From contig DUEV01000014.1 of assembly GCA_011170375.1 (NCBI GenBank), positions 1 to 64,000 of the forward strand: a stretch of 64,000 nt of DNA. Reading direction: 5' to 3'. The position numbers were made by a program, and so were the translations under genes. The notes under the pieces were generated by a model. That model was not told where the DNA came from, searched no databases, and saw only the letters and a program-made list of their open reading frames with translations. Positions 42,523 to 50,168 of this stretch are shown here, piece after piece (position 1 is the stretch's first letter; every line of letters starts with the position of its first letter). Source of the DNA: Dehalococcoidia bacterium. Its GTDB lineage: Bacteria > Chloroflexota > Dehalococcoidia > Dehalococcoidales > Fen-1064.

Positions 42523-45291
42523 ATGTCAGCGACAATGGGTGAAATCACACTAACTATTGAAGGACAGGAAATCACGGTAGATGAAGGTATGACCGTGCTA
42601 GATGCCGCCGAACGTGCGGGCATCTACATACCGACATTATGCTACCATCCGGACCTGGCCCCATATGGTGCCTGCCGACTGTGCATCGTCGAGATAGAGA
42701 AAATGCGTGGCCTGCCAACTGCCTGCACAACACCAGCCACCGATGGCATGGTGGTGCAGACCAAGACCCCACAGCTTCAGGAGTTCCGGCGGGGCATTCT
42801 GGAGCTTATGCTCAGTGAACACCCCCACCCCTGCCTCACCTGCTGGCGCCGGGAGAGGTGCGGCCCATACGACATCTGCCTGCGAAACGTCGACGTGACA
42901 CAACGCTGTGTTACCTGCCCTAACAACGGGATATGTGAACTGCAGGACGTGGTCGACTACATCGGAATTGACCACGTAGATTTACCCTACACCTCCCGGG
43001 AGCTGCCCATTGACCGCGAGAACCCGTTCTTTGAGCGGGACTATAATCTCTGTATCCTCTGCGGCCGTTGTGTCAGAGTATGCCAGGAGGTCAGGGGGGT
43101 CGGTGCGATTGCCTTCACTTCCCGGGGCAGCGAGTCCCTACCCGGAACCGCTTTCGGACATCCCCTTCGGGATTCCGACTGCAAGTACTGCGGTGCCTGT
43201 GTCGATGTCTGCCCCACAGGGGCGCTGATTGAGCGCCACCGCAAGTACAAGGGCATACCTGACAGTAAGGTAGCTACCACGTGCCACTACTGTGGTGTCG
43301 GTTGCCAGCTTGAGCTGGAACTCAAGGATGGCCGCATAATGGAAGTTATCCCGTTACGAGATAACGACGTAAACCGGGGACAGGCCTGCGTTAAAGGGCG
43401 CTTCAGTATCGCTGAGGTTGTCCATCACCCTGACCGGCTGACCACCCCGCTGATAAAGAAGAACGGGAGCTTTGAAGAAGCCACCTGGGACGAAGCCCTA
43501 GAATTGGTTGCCAGCAAGCTCTCCAGCTTCAATAAGGATGAAATAGTCGTTATCTCCTCGGCCAAGTGTACCAACGAAGATAATTACGTGATGCAGAAAT
43601 TCGCTCGCGCAGGTCTCGGTCACAACAACGTGGATCACTGTGCCCGCCTCTGACATGCCCCCACCGTGGCCGGTCTGGTCACGACACTCGGCAGTGGCGC
43701 CATGACCAACTCCATCCGCGACATCAGCAATGCCGCCTGCATCCTGGCAATCGGCACCAATACCACCGAAGCTCATCCCGTCATTGCCCTGGAGATGAAG
43801 AAAGCAGTCAATAAGGGAGGCAAGCTGATTGTTGCCAATACAAGAGAGATTGACCTTGTCAGAGACGCCACCATCTGGCTGCGACACCGTCCCGGTACAG
43901 ATGTAACCCTACTCATGGGGATGGCCAGGGTTATCGTAGATGAAGGGCTGGCTGACACCACTTTCGTCGACGAGCGCTGTGAGAATTTCGAGGAGTTCAA
44001 GGAATCACTCAAGGCTTTCGACCTGGCTACTGTCGAGGGTATCACCGGGGTGCCCGCCGAGAAGATAGTCGAGGCTGCCCGCACCTATGCCACCAACAGT
44101 CCGGCGGCCATCTTCTACGCGATGGGTATTACCCAGCATACCCACGGCACCGACAATGTTATAGCCACCGCTAACCTAGCAATGCTCACCGGAAACATGG
44201 GTAAACCATCTGCCGGAGTCAATCCGCTCCGCGGCCAGAACAATGTCCAGGGCGCCTGTGACCTCGGTGCCCTGCCCAATGTCTATCCCGGTTACCAGGC
44301 GGTTGCTGATTCCGCAATTAAGGACAAGTTCGAGAGAGCCTGGGATGCCTTTTTAAGCGACAAACCAGGTCTGACCGTTACCGAGATGTTTGATGGAGCT
44401 TACGAGGGCTCAATAAAAGCAATGTATATCATGGGCGAAAACCCGCCACTGAGCGAACCCAACGCAAACCACGCCATAGAAGCCCTGAAGAGGCTGGACT
44501 TCCTCGTCGTCCAGGATATATTTATGTCAGAAACGGCCGAACTGGCTGATGTCGTGCTACCAGCGGCCAGCTTTGCCGAGAAAGACGGCACATACACCAA
44601 TACTGAACGCCGGGTGCAGCGAGTCCGCAAGGCACTCGAACCAGTTGGCGAGACCAGGCCAGACTGGTTAATCACCTGCCAGATAGCCCAGAAGATGGGA
44701 ATAAAGGGCTTTGAATTCGAGAGCCCCTCAGAAATAATGGAGGAGATTGCCAGCCTGACGCCGACCTATGGCGGCATTACCTACGACCGTCTCGAACAGG
44801 GGGGACTGCAATGGCCATGTCCTACTGAAGAGCACCCCGGTACTCCTATCCTTCACGTCGGTATTTTCTCTCGGGGTAAGGGACATTTCGTGCCACTGGA
44901 ATACAAGCCCTCTGCGGAGCTGCCCGACGAGGAATACCCGCTGCTGCTCACCACTGGCCGTAACCTGTTCCACTGGCACACAGGTACGATGACACGCCGT
45001 GTTGGTGGCCTTGACGACCTGCTCGGAGAGGGATGGGTAGACATCAGCCCATCGGATGCCGAGAAGCTCGGTATCGCCCATGGAGACCGGGTGAGAATCA
45101 CTTCGCGCCGTGGTAGTGTACATGCCCGCGCCAACGTTACCGAGGTATCGGACGAAGGCATCGTCTACATGAACATGCACTTCGCAGAAAGCGCCGTTAA
45201 TGTGCTCACCAATCCGGCACTGGACCCGGTCGCCAAGATACCGGAGTTCAAGGTCAGCGCCGTGAAAATCGCCAAGAGCGATGATGATTAG
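42523..45291 (+). CDS. fdhA: Selenocysteine formate dehydrogenase alpha subunit
   Basis: A 922-aa molybdenum/tungsten formate dehydrogenase catalytic subunit read through an in-frame TGA at 43651-43653 (Sec377). The context is HCARL-Sec-HAPTVAGL, exactly where the family has Sec or Cys, and a SECIS-like stem follows. Domains: NuoG-like [2Fe-2S] (CYHPDLAPYGACRLC near 40), a HPHPCLTC His-Cys3 cluster near 100, two ferredoxin clusters (CILCGRCVRVC; CKYCGACVDVCPTG), the molybdoenzyme [4Fe-4S] motif CHYCGVGCQLELE near 257, the two MGD-binding domains, and the C-terminal MGD-contact domain. It lacks a signal peptide, so it is cytoplasmic. AAAGGA touches ATG 42523, so ATG 42535 (12 nt later) may be the real start. 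Confidence 0.95.
43651..43682 (+). promoter_or_regulatory. Bacterial SECIS element after the Sec TGA
   Basis: After TGA (43651-43653) and 12 nt, GTGGCC (43666-43671) pairs with GGTCAC (43677-43682) around the loop GGTCT (43672-43676). One pair is G-U. The loop sequence and its 18-nt distance from the TGA match the well-studied E. coli fdhF element, so SelB recruitment is expected. selA, selB, selC and selD are not in this window. Confidence 0.88.
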
Positions 45292-45353
45292 ACCCAACCC
45301 CTGAATAAGCATCTGGCACGATAGCAAATGAAAAGTTTAAGTGAGGCCAAAAA

Positions 45354-46187
45354 CTGTTTAAAATTGCTCTCAAACAAAATCTGGTACCCAATGTAAATCT
45401 CTACAAGATTGAGGCGCCCAGCGTCGCTAAAAAAGCCCAGGCCGGCCAGTTTGTTGTCATCAGGATTGACGAAAAGGGAGAGCGCATCCCCCTGACCGTT
45501 GCCGATTGGGACCGCGAAGAGGGTACTGTTACCATCGTCGTCATGTCAGTCGGCACCACTACCCACCGAATGGCGCAACTGGAGACCGGCGACTTTATCT
45601 CTGATTTCATCGGGCCACTCGGTCTGCCAACACACATCGAGAAGTTTGGTACGGTCGTCTGTGTTGCTGGCGGTTTTGCCGTAGCTACCATCATGCCGAT
45701 TGCCCGCTCCATGCAAGAGAAGGGTAACCGTGTTATCTCAATTATGGGTGCCCGAAATAAAGACCTCATCTTCTGGGAGGACGAGCTACGTAACGTAAGC
45801 GACGAGTTGATAGTCACCACCGATGACGGCTCTTACGGCCGTAAGGGGCTGGTTACCGAGCCGCTAAAGGAACTACTCGATGGTGACCAGAAGATTGACC
45901 GTGTTATTGCCATCGGGCCCAGCATAATGATGATGGCCTGCTCCCGTACCACCGAGCCCTATGGAATCAAGACCATTGTCAGCCTCAACCCCATTATGGT
46001 CGACGGCACCGGTATGTGCGGTTGCTGTCGGGTAAACGTGGGAGGCGAGACCAAATTCGCCTGTGTTGATGGTCCTGATTTTGACGGGCACCAGGTAGAT
46101 TGGGAACTTCTCTTTACCCGCCAGCGTAGCTACCTGGAACAAGAGAAAACGTCGTTTGAAGACTGGAAGCGTCAGCACGGGTTCTAG
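45354..46187 (+). CDS. nfnA: Nfn alpha subunit (NADH-dependent ferredoxin:NADP oxidoreductase)
   Basis: NfnA carries FAD and a [2Fe-2S] cluster in the NfnAB bifurcating transhydrogenase. The 277-aa product has the FAD-binding ferredoxin-reductase fold, GFAVATIMPIA and GARNKDLIFWEDEL near residues 105-145, and the 2Fe-2S ligands in the C-terminal GTGMCGCCRVNVGGETKFACVDGP. Family homology starts at xFKIALKQNLVPNVNLYKIEAP, 63 codons before the first ATG. In that frame the only codon at the expected position is CTG 45354, with GTGAGG 7 nt upstream and a stop at 45342, so a CTG start is proposed. An ATT at 45363 is the other candidate. Confidence 0.85.
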   Translation: MFKIALKQNLVPNVNLYKIEAPSVAKKAQAGQFVVIRIDEKGERIPLTVADWDREEGTVTIVVMSVGTTTHRMAQLETGDFISDFIGPLGLPTHIEKFGTVVCVAGGFAVATIMPIARSMQEKGNRVISIMGARNKDLIFWEDELRNVSDELIVTTDDGSYGRKGLVTEPLKELLDGDQKIDRVIAIGPSIMMMACSRTTEPYGIKTIVSLNPIMVDGTGMCGCCRVNVGGETKFACVDGPDFDGHQVDWELLFTRQRSYLEQEKTSFEDWKRQHGF

Positions 46188-46227
46188 CTGATATATACCA
46201 ACAATACCAATCAGGAAGTGAATACCT

Positions 46228-47631
46228 ATGGCAAAACTTGACCTTAACCGGGTCTCAATGCCCCGGCAAGACCCTAAAGAGCGAGCCAAAAATTTCAGCG
46301 AGGTCGCCCTCGGCTACGATGAGGAGCAGGCCAAATACGAGGCCAACCGCTGTATCCAGTGCCCGAAGCGTCCTTGCATCAGTGGTTGTCCGGTAACCGT
46401 CGACATCCCCGAGTTCATCAAAGCACTCCGGGAAGATGATATGCCCGAGGCTGTCAGGATACTGAAAGGCAAGAATGCCCTTCCCGGCATCTGCGGCCGG
46501 GTATGCCCTCAGGAATCTCAGTGCGAGGAGGTCTGCACACTGGCCAAACGTGGCGCACCGATTGCCATTGGCCGCCTCGAACGTTACGTGGCCGACTGGG
46601 AAAGGAAAAACCAACCGGCAACAGAGGCACAAGCACCTGATACCCCTAAACCTACAGGCAAACGGGTAGCTATTGTCGGCTCAGGGCCGGCAGGACTGAC
46701 AGCTGCTGCCGACCTCGCCAAGATGGGCCACAGCGTTACTATCTTCGAGGCTCTCCATGTCGGTGGTGGTGTATTGATGTATGGTATCCCTGAGTTCCGT
46801 TTGCCCAAGGAAATTGTCCAGGCCGAGGTGAAATATGTCGAGTCCCTTGGTGTGGAGCTGGTGCTCGATGCCGTAATCGGCAAGATTGACACTGTCGATG
46901 AGCTATTGTCCAGTGGCTATGACGCAGTGTTCCTTGGAACCGGCGCCGGTCTGCCAATGTTCATGAATATCCCCGGTGAAAACCTCTGTGGCATTTATTC
47001 CGCCAACGAGTTTCTCACCCGCACCAACCTGATGAAGGCCTACCTTTTCCCTATATATGACACTCCTATCAGTGCGGGTAAGAAAGTAGCCGTCATCGGT
47101 GGCGGCAATGTCGCCATGGACTCGGCACGGTGTGCTCTTAGACTGGGTGCTGAAGAGGTCTACATTATCTACCGTCGGTCTGAGGTAGAGATGCCTGCCC
47201 GCCGTGAGGAAGTGGAGAACGCCATGGAGGAGGGTATTATTTTCAAGTTCCTCACCAATCCCGTGGAGTTCATCGGCAACGAACAGGGCTGGGTAACCTC
47301 TATGAAGTGCATCGAAATGGAACTCGGCGAGCCAGACGACAGCGGACGGCGTCGCCCCATTCCCAAGGAGGGAAGCGAGTACATCATAGACGTCGATACC
47401 GTAGTCGTCGCCCTGGGCACAACTCCTAATCCGCTAATCGCCTCCACAACCGATGGACTGGACACTACACGCCGGGGCACGGTTGTCGCTGACGAAGAAA
47501 CCGGTAAGACGAACAAGGACAGGGTCTGGGCGGGGGGTGATATCGTAACCGGGGCCGCTACCGTCATTAGTGCCATGGGTGCCGGTAAACGCGCTGCTGC
47601 CGATATCGATAAGTTCCTGAGAAGTAACTAA
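46228..47631 (+). CDS. nfnB: Nfn beta subunit (GltD-like)
   Basis: A 467-aa flavoprotein with two [4Fe-4S] clusters and FAD. The N-terminal FeS motifs are CIQCPKRPCISGCPV near residue 45 and CGRVCPQESQCEEVC near 90. The FAD motif VGSGPAGLTAAADL is near 149 and the NADP motif GGGNVAMDSARCALRLG near 291. The C-terminal FAD segment is RVWAGGDIVTG. With NfnA it should reversibly couple NADH and reduced ferredoxin to NADP reduction. It follows nfnA by 40 nt in the Fdh operon and ends at a strong hairpin, so it closes the transcript. Confidence 0.93.
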   Translation: MAKLDLNRVSMPRQDPKERAKNFSEVALGYDEEQAKYEANRCIQCPKRPCISGCPVTVDIPEFIKALREDDMPEAVRILKGKNALPGICGRVCPQESQCEEVCTLAKRGAPIAIGRLERYVADWERKNQPATEAQAPDTPKPTGKRVAIVGSGPAGLTAAADLAKMGHSVTIFEALHVGGGVLMYGIPEFRLPKEIVQAEVKYVESLGVELVLDAVIGKIDTVDELLSSGYDAVFLGTGAGLPMFMNIPGENLCGIYSANEFLTRTNLMKAYLFPIYDTPISAGKKVAVIGGGNVAMDSARCALRLGAEEVYIIYRRSEVEMPARREEVENAMEEGIIFKFLTNPVEFIGNEQGWVTSMKCIEMELGEPDDSGRRRPIPKEGSEYIIDVDTVVVALGTTPNPLIASTTDGLDTTRRGTVVADEETGKTNKDRVWAGGDIVTGAATVISAMGAGKRAAADIDKFLRSN

Positions 47632-47686
47632 AAACCCAAACGCTGTCTTAACGAAACCTGTCCTGCTCTCAATGATAGAAATATTG

Positions 47687-47713
47687 GGGGCAGCGGACTA
47701 AGTCCGCTGCCCC
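47687..47713 (+). terminator. Terminator of the fdh-nfn operon
   Basis: A perfect 12-bp stem: GGGGCAGCGGAC (47687-47698), loop TAA, and its complement at 47702-47713. The T-tract is missing (CGGGACC follows), so termination may need Rho or the hairpin may mainly protect the RNA end. Confidence 0.65.
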
Positions 47714-47983
47714 GGGACCACCACCACACCACCCCACACACAATTTCAGGACTGGACGGCCGGGCACCTCTGCAAGGAGCATTTGCAAATCTACGGCACC
47801 CCTAAAAAGCAAAGTGGCCGCTCTCTCGCCAGCCAGCCTGTACACTAACAGTATCACCATGACAACTGTCAGTAAATCGGCCTTTGGGGGGATTCAGCTA
47901 TCCGTATTTACGCTTAAATGTCGGATAGTCAGTCTGCACGCCAGTCTCGTAACTGATTTTATGTCAACAACGAATCGAGGGGA
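47714..47983. other. Intergenic, nothing recognised
   Basis: The 270 bases between the fdh-nfn terminator and the PPC gene contain no ORF with coding character, tRNA or clear promoter. A short run of CCACCACCACACCACC follows the terminator. Confidence 0.5.
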
Positions 47984-48433
47984 TTACTCCGAAGCAATTT
48001 CTAACAAGGCAAACCCGGTCGTCTCGTTCATGATGCGGGCGACATCTGTTCCCAGAATCTCGTAGATAATGGCTTCCCCTACCACCCAGGTGGTAACACC
48101 GGGACGCAGGCAGCCGGTGGTGGTCTTGCCGGAGCGCCCCAGGGCAGCGTGAATATGCAGTACCGGCCGACCGTCTTCACCGGGACCGATAACACCGACT
48201 CCAGCAACCTCATGGGCACCGTCAACCGGCAGGAGCATCGGCTCCGGAGGCATCTCATCAGAACGGCGGGGGCCGACCACTACCTCCCCACCACCAATAC
48301 CACCTATCAGGACAACATGCCCCACCGACACCCCCTGCTCAGCGGCAAAGCGTTCAATACACTCAGGCACCACATCCCCATCCTCCAAACGCATTACAAA
48401 GACCCGGCCTATCTGTCCCTGGCATGCTTTCAT
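47984..48433 (-). CDS. PPC-domain (DUF296) protein
   Basis: A 149-aa protein made of a single plant-and-prokaryote-conserved (PPC/DUF296) domain, as in bacterial proteins related to plant AT-hook factors. The metal or ligand His motif is visible as VLHIHAALGR near residue 90, with RLEDGDVVPECIERFAAEQGV at the start. There is no AT-hook. The family forms trimers; its function in bacteria is unclear, though DNA-binding has been proposed. It has its own consensus promoter and a good AGGAGGC-type ribosome site. Confidence 0.88.
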   Translation of the reverse strand: MKACQGQIGRVFVMRLEDGDVVPECIERFAAEQGVSVGHVVLIGGIGGGEVVVGPRRSDEMPPEPMLLPVDGAHEVAGVGVIGPGEDGRPVLHIHAALGRSGKTTTGCLRPGVTTWVVGEAIIYEILGTDVARIMNETTGFALLEIASE

Positions 48434-48471
48434 CGGAAGCCTCCTATCGTTGCTAGCAGCTACTAAGGCAC

Positions 48472-48500
48472 ACTTTAGAGAGCTATCACCTTACTGTCAA
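48472..48500 (-). promoter_or_regulatory. Promoter of the PPC-domain gene
   Basis: Minus strand TTGACA (48500-48495), 17-bp spacer, TAAAGT (48477-48472). It starts transcription about 30 nt before the PPC ATG. Confidence 0.7.
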
Positions 48501-48529
48501 GCCTTTCTCCACCATCTCGCACAGTAATA

Positions 48530-48558
48530 TTGACTCCACGCACACATCAAGCTAGAAT
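48530..48558 (+). promoter_or_regulatory. Promoter facing the MFS gene
   Basis: TTGACT (48530-48535), 17-bp spacer, TAGAAT (48553-48558). It is divergent from the PPC promoter with 29 nt between the -35 boxes. The next gene starts 314 nt downstream, so either the MFS mRNA has a long leader or a small RNA is made here. Confidence 0.6.
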
Positions 48559-48871
48559 TGTATCAATACAAATCGGTGAACGTTATTTCATCGGAGAGGA
48601 GTAATTTTATGTCTTGGCATTGACGAATTGAGTTAATCACAACCAATATCTCGAAAATAGCGCCTTCCCTGCGTAGACCGTTTCATCCCACAACGAATAG
48701 CACATCAAGCTGCTTCCTTCATTGTTATGTCAAACACGCTAAATCGTTTCGTGCCTCTTTTGACATTATCGCCCCTACCCTGTCTCTGTCCTGCCATCTA
48801 TTCATATCGCTGACTTCACCCGGCAGTGCCACATCTACATTTGCACAGCATAAAGGTGATGGAGGGACGCT
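48559..48871 (+). other. Long leader or small RNA region before the MFS gene
   Basis: Three hundred bases downstream of a near-consensus promoter with no convincing ORF. I see no riboswitch signature and no strong terminator hairpin. An untranslated leader is the simplest reading. Confidence 0.4.
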
Positions 48872-50059
48872 ATGAGTATGAAGACCTTCATGCGCCTTTT
48901 CTGTGCCTTTCAATTTTTCCGAGATTTTATCCTGGTCTACGCCGTCGACAAGCTGCTCTTCCTTGAAAGGGGTCTGGAGCTATACCAGATAGCCATTCTC
49001 ATTGCTCTGTGGAGCGTTATGGCAATCATTCTGGAAGTCCCTTCCGGGGCACTCGCCGACAGGTGGAACCGAAAGAACATGCTTGTCCTTTCAGGGGTGT
49101 TTGATGCCCTGGGCTTTGCCACTTGGCTCTTCAGCTCATCGTTCTGGCTGTTCCTGCTGGGATTTGTCTTCCTGACAATCGGAGGGAGTTTTGCGTCAGG
49201 CACCTTGCAGGCCTATGTTTACGACTTTCTCAAGCTCCATGAAAAAGAGAGTGAGTTCGAAAGAATATGGGGCAGAGGTTCTGCACTCAGGCTCATCGGG
49301 ATAGCAATCGCCATGTCACTCGGTGGATTCCTGAGCACGCGGTCCTATGAGCTGGTACTGGTGTTTTCGGCACTATCTCCTCTAGTGGTCGCGGTGGTAG
49401 CCCTGCTATTACCACAGGTAAAACCGATTACGTCTACCGGCGAGAGAGGCTATCTCACGCTCCTGAGAAGTGGCGTCAAGCAGGCCTTTTCCAATCGGGC
49501 ACTCCTTCGGGTATTCCTCTATTCCGGGACTGTCTTTGTCACCTTCGGTGTTCTGGAAGAATATGACCAGGTACTGCTTTCTTCGCGGCTGGGTCTTCCG
49601 AACTCATTTATCGGAATATGGCTGGCCGCCGGTATCGGAGTGAGTGGTATCTGCGCTTTCTACGCGCACAGGATTAAGCATGTGAGCTGGCGGGTGCTGA
49701 ACATCATCGCTGTTGTAACCGGTACTATCTTAATCATTGTGGCCCTCTCAAAATCTCTTGCCCTACTGGGGATACTATTGTTACTCTGTATATTCAACGG
49801 TCTTGTCGGTGTTCTCACTCAGGGAATAATCCAGAGAGAGATAGACTCGGACGAGCGTGCCACGATTACTTCTGTCAATGCTTTCGTGGTGGAAATTAGC
49901 GCTATCATTCTGGGACTGGCTTTCGCTTTCATAGCCAACCGGTTCGGAATCCACATCGGTTACGGGTTCTTCGGAGTGGTCGTGCTGGTATATTCATTGG
50001 CAAATCTTGTCTTGAGAAGATTTCCAGTTAAAAGATTACTTCGTCGCTGGGGCTCCTAG
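48872..50059 (+). CDS. MFS transporter
   Basis: A 395-aa major-facilitator permease with about twelve membrane helices. The loop 2-3 signature is seen as EVPSGALADRWNRKNMLVLSG (residues about 58-78), close to the GxxxDRxxRK pattern. The middle cytosolic loop (TSTGERGYLTLLRSGVKQAF) is short. The branch resembles drug/proton or unknown-substrate exporters of about 400 aa; no substrate can be inferred. A GGAGGGA ribosome site lies 7 nt before the ATG. It stands alone between a long leader and a dispersed repeat. Confidence 0.9.
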   Translation: MSMKTFMRLFCAFQFFRDFILVYAVDKLLFLERGLELYQIAILIALWSVMAIILEVPSGALADRWNRKNMLVLSGVFDALGFATWLFSSSFWLFLLGFVFLTIGGSFASGTLQAYVYDFLKLHEKESEFERIWGRGSALRLIGIAIAMSLGGFLSTRSYELVLVFSALSPLVVAVVALLLPQVKPITSTGERGYLTLLRSGVKQAFSNRALLRVFLYSGTVFVTFGVLEEYDQVLLSSRLGLPNSFIGIWLAAGIGVSGICAFYAHRIKHVSWRVLNIIAVVTGTILIIVALSKSLALLGILLLLCIFNGLVGVLTQGIIQREIDSDERATITSVNAFVVEISAIILGLAFAFIANRFGIHIGYGFFGVVVLVYSLANLVLRRFPVKRLLRRWGS

Positions 50060-50088
50060 CAATGACGGGAAAGATGTACCTATTTTGT

Positions 50089-50116
50089 CATTGCGAGCGA
50101 AGCGAAGCAATCTGTT
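50089..50116 (+). repeat. Dispersed chromosomal repeat (CATTGCGAGCGAAGCGAAGC type)
   Basis: The sequence CATTGCGAGCGAAGCGAAGC followed by AATCTG is a recurring intergenic word I know from many draft genomes of anaerobes, including Chloroflexota. An imperfect inverted partner, GCAATGACGG, lies 20 nt upstream (50061-50070), so the unit may fold as GCAATGA / TCATTGC. It sits in the short gap before sbcC. Only one copy is present in this window. Confidence 0.55.
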
Positions 50117-50168
50117 ATCAAAATAAAAGGTAATAAACAGCCCACCGACTATGTTAAAATAGGTCGGT

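Noticed and set aside
42523..43653. A 376-aa formate dehydrogenase fragment ending at TGA, followed by a separate 541-aa gene
   Set aside because: The TGA is at the selenocysteine position, the frame continues in phase, and a SECIS-like stem-loop follows at the right distance.
45543..46187. nfnA starting at ATG 45543
   Set aside because: Sixty-three codons upstream, in frame, match the conserved NfnA N-terminus, so this start would truncate the FAD-binding domain.
47714..48000. A CRISPR-like or tandem repeat at the CCACCACC run
   Set aside because: Only a short low-complexity run is present; no regular repeat-spacer pattern.
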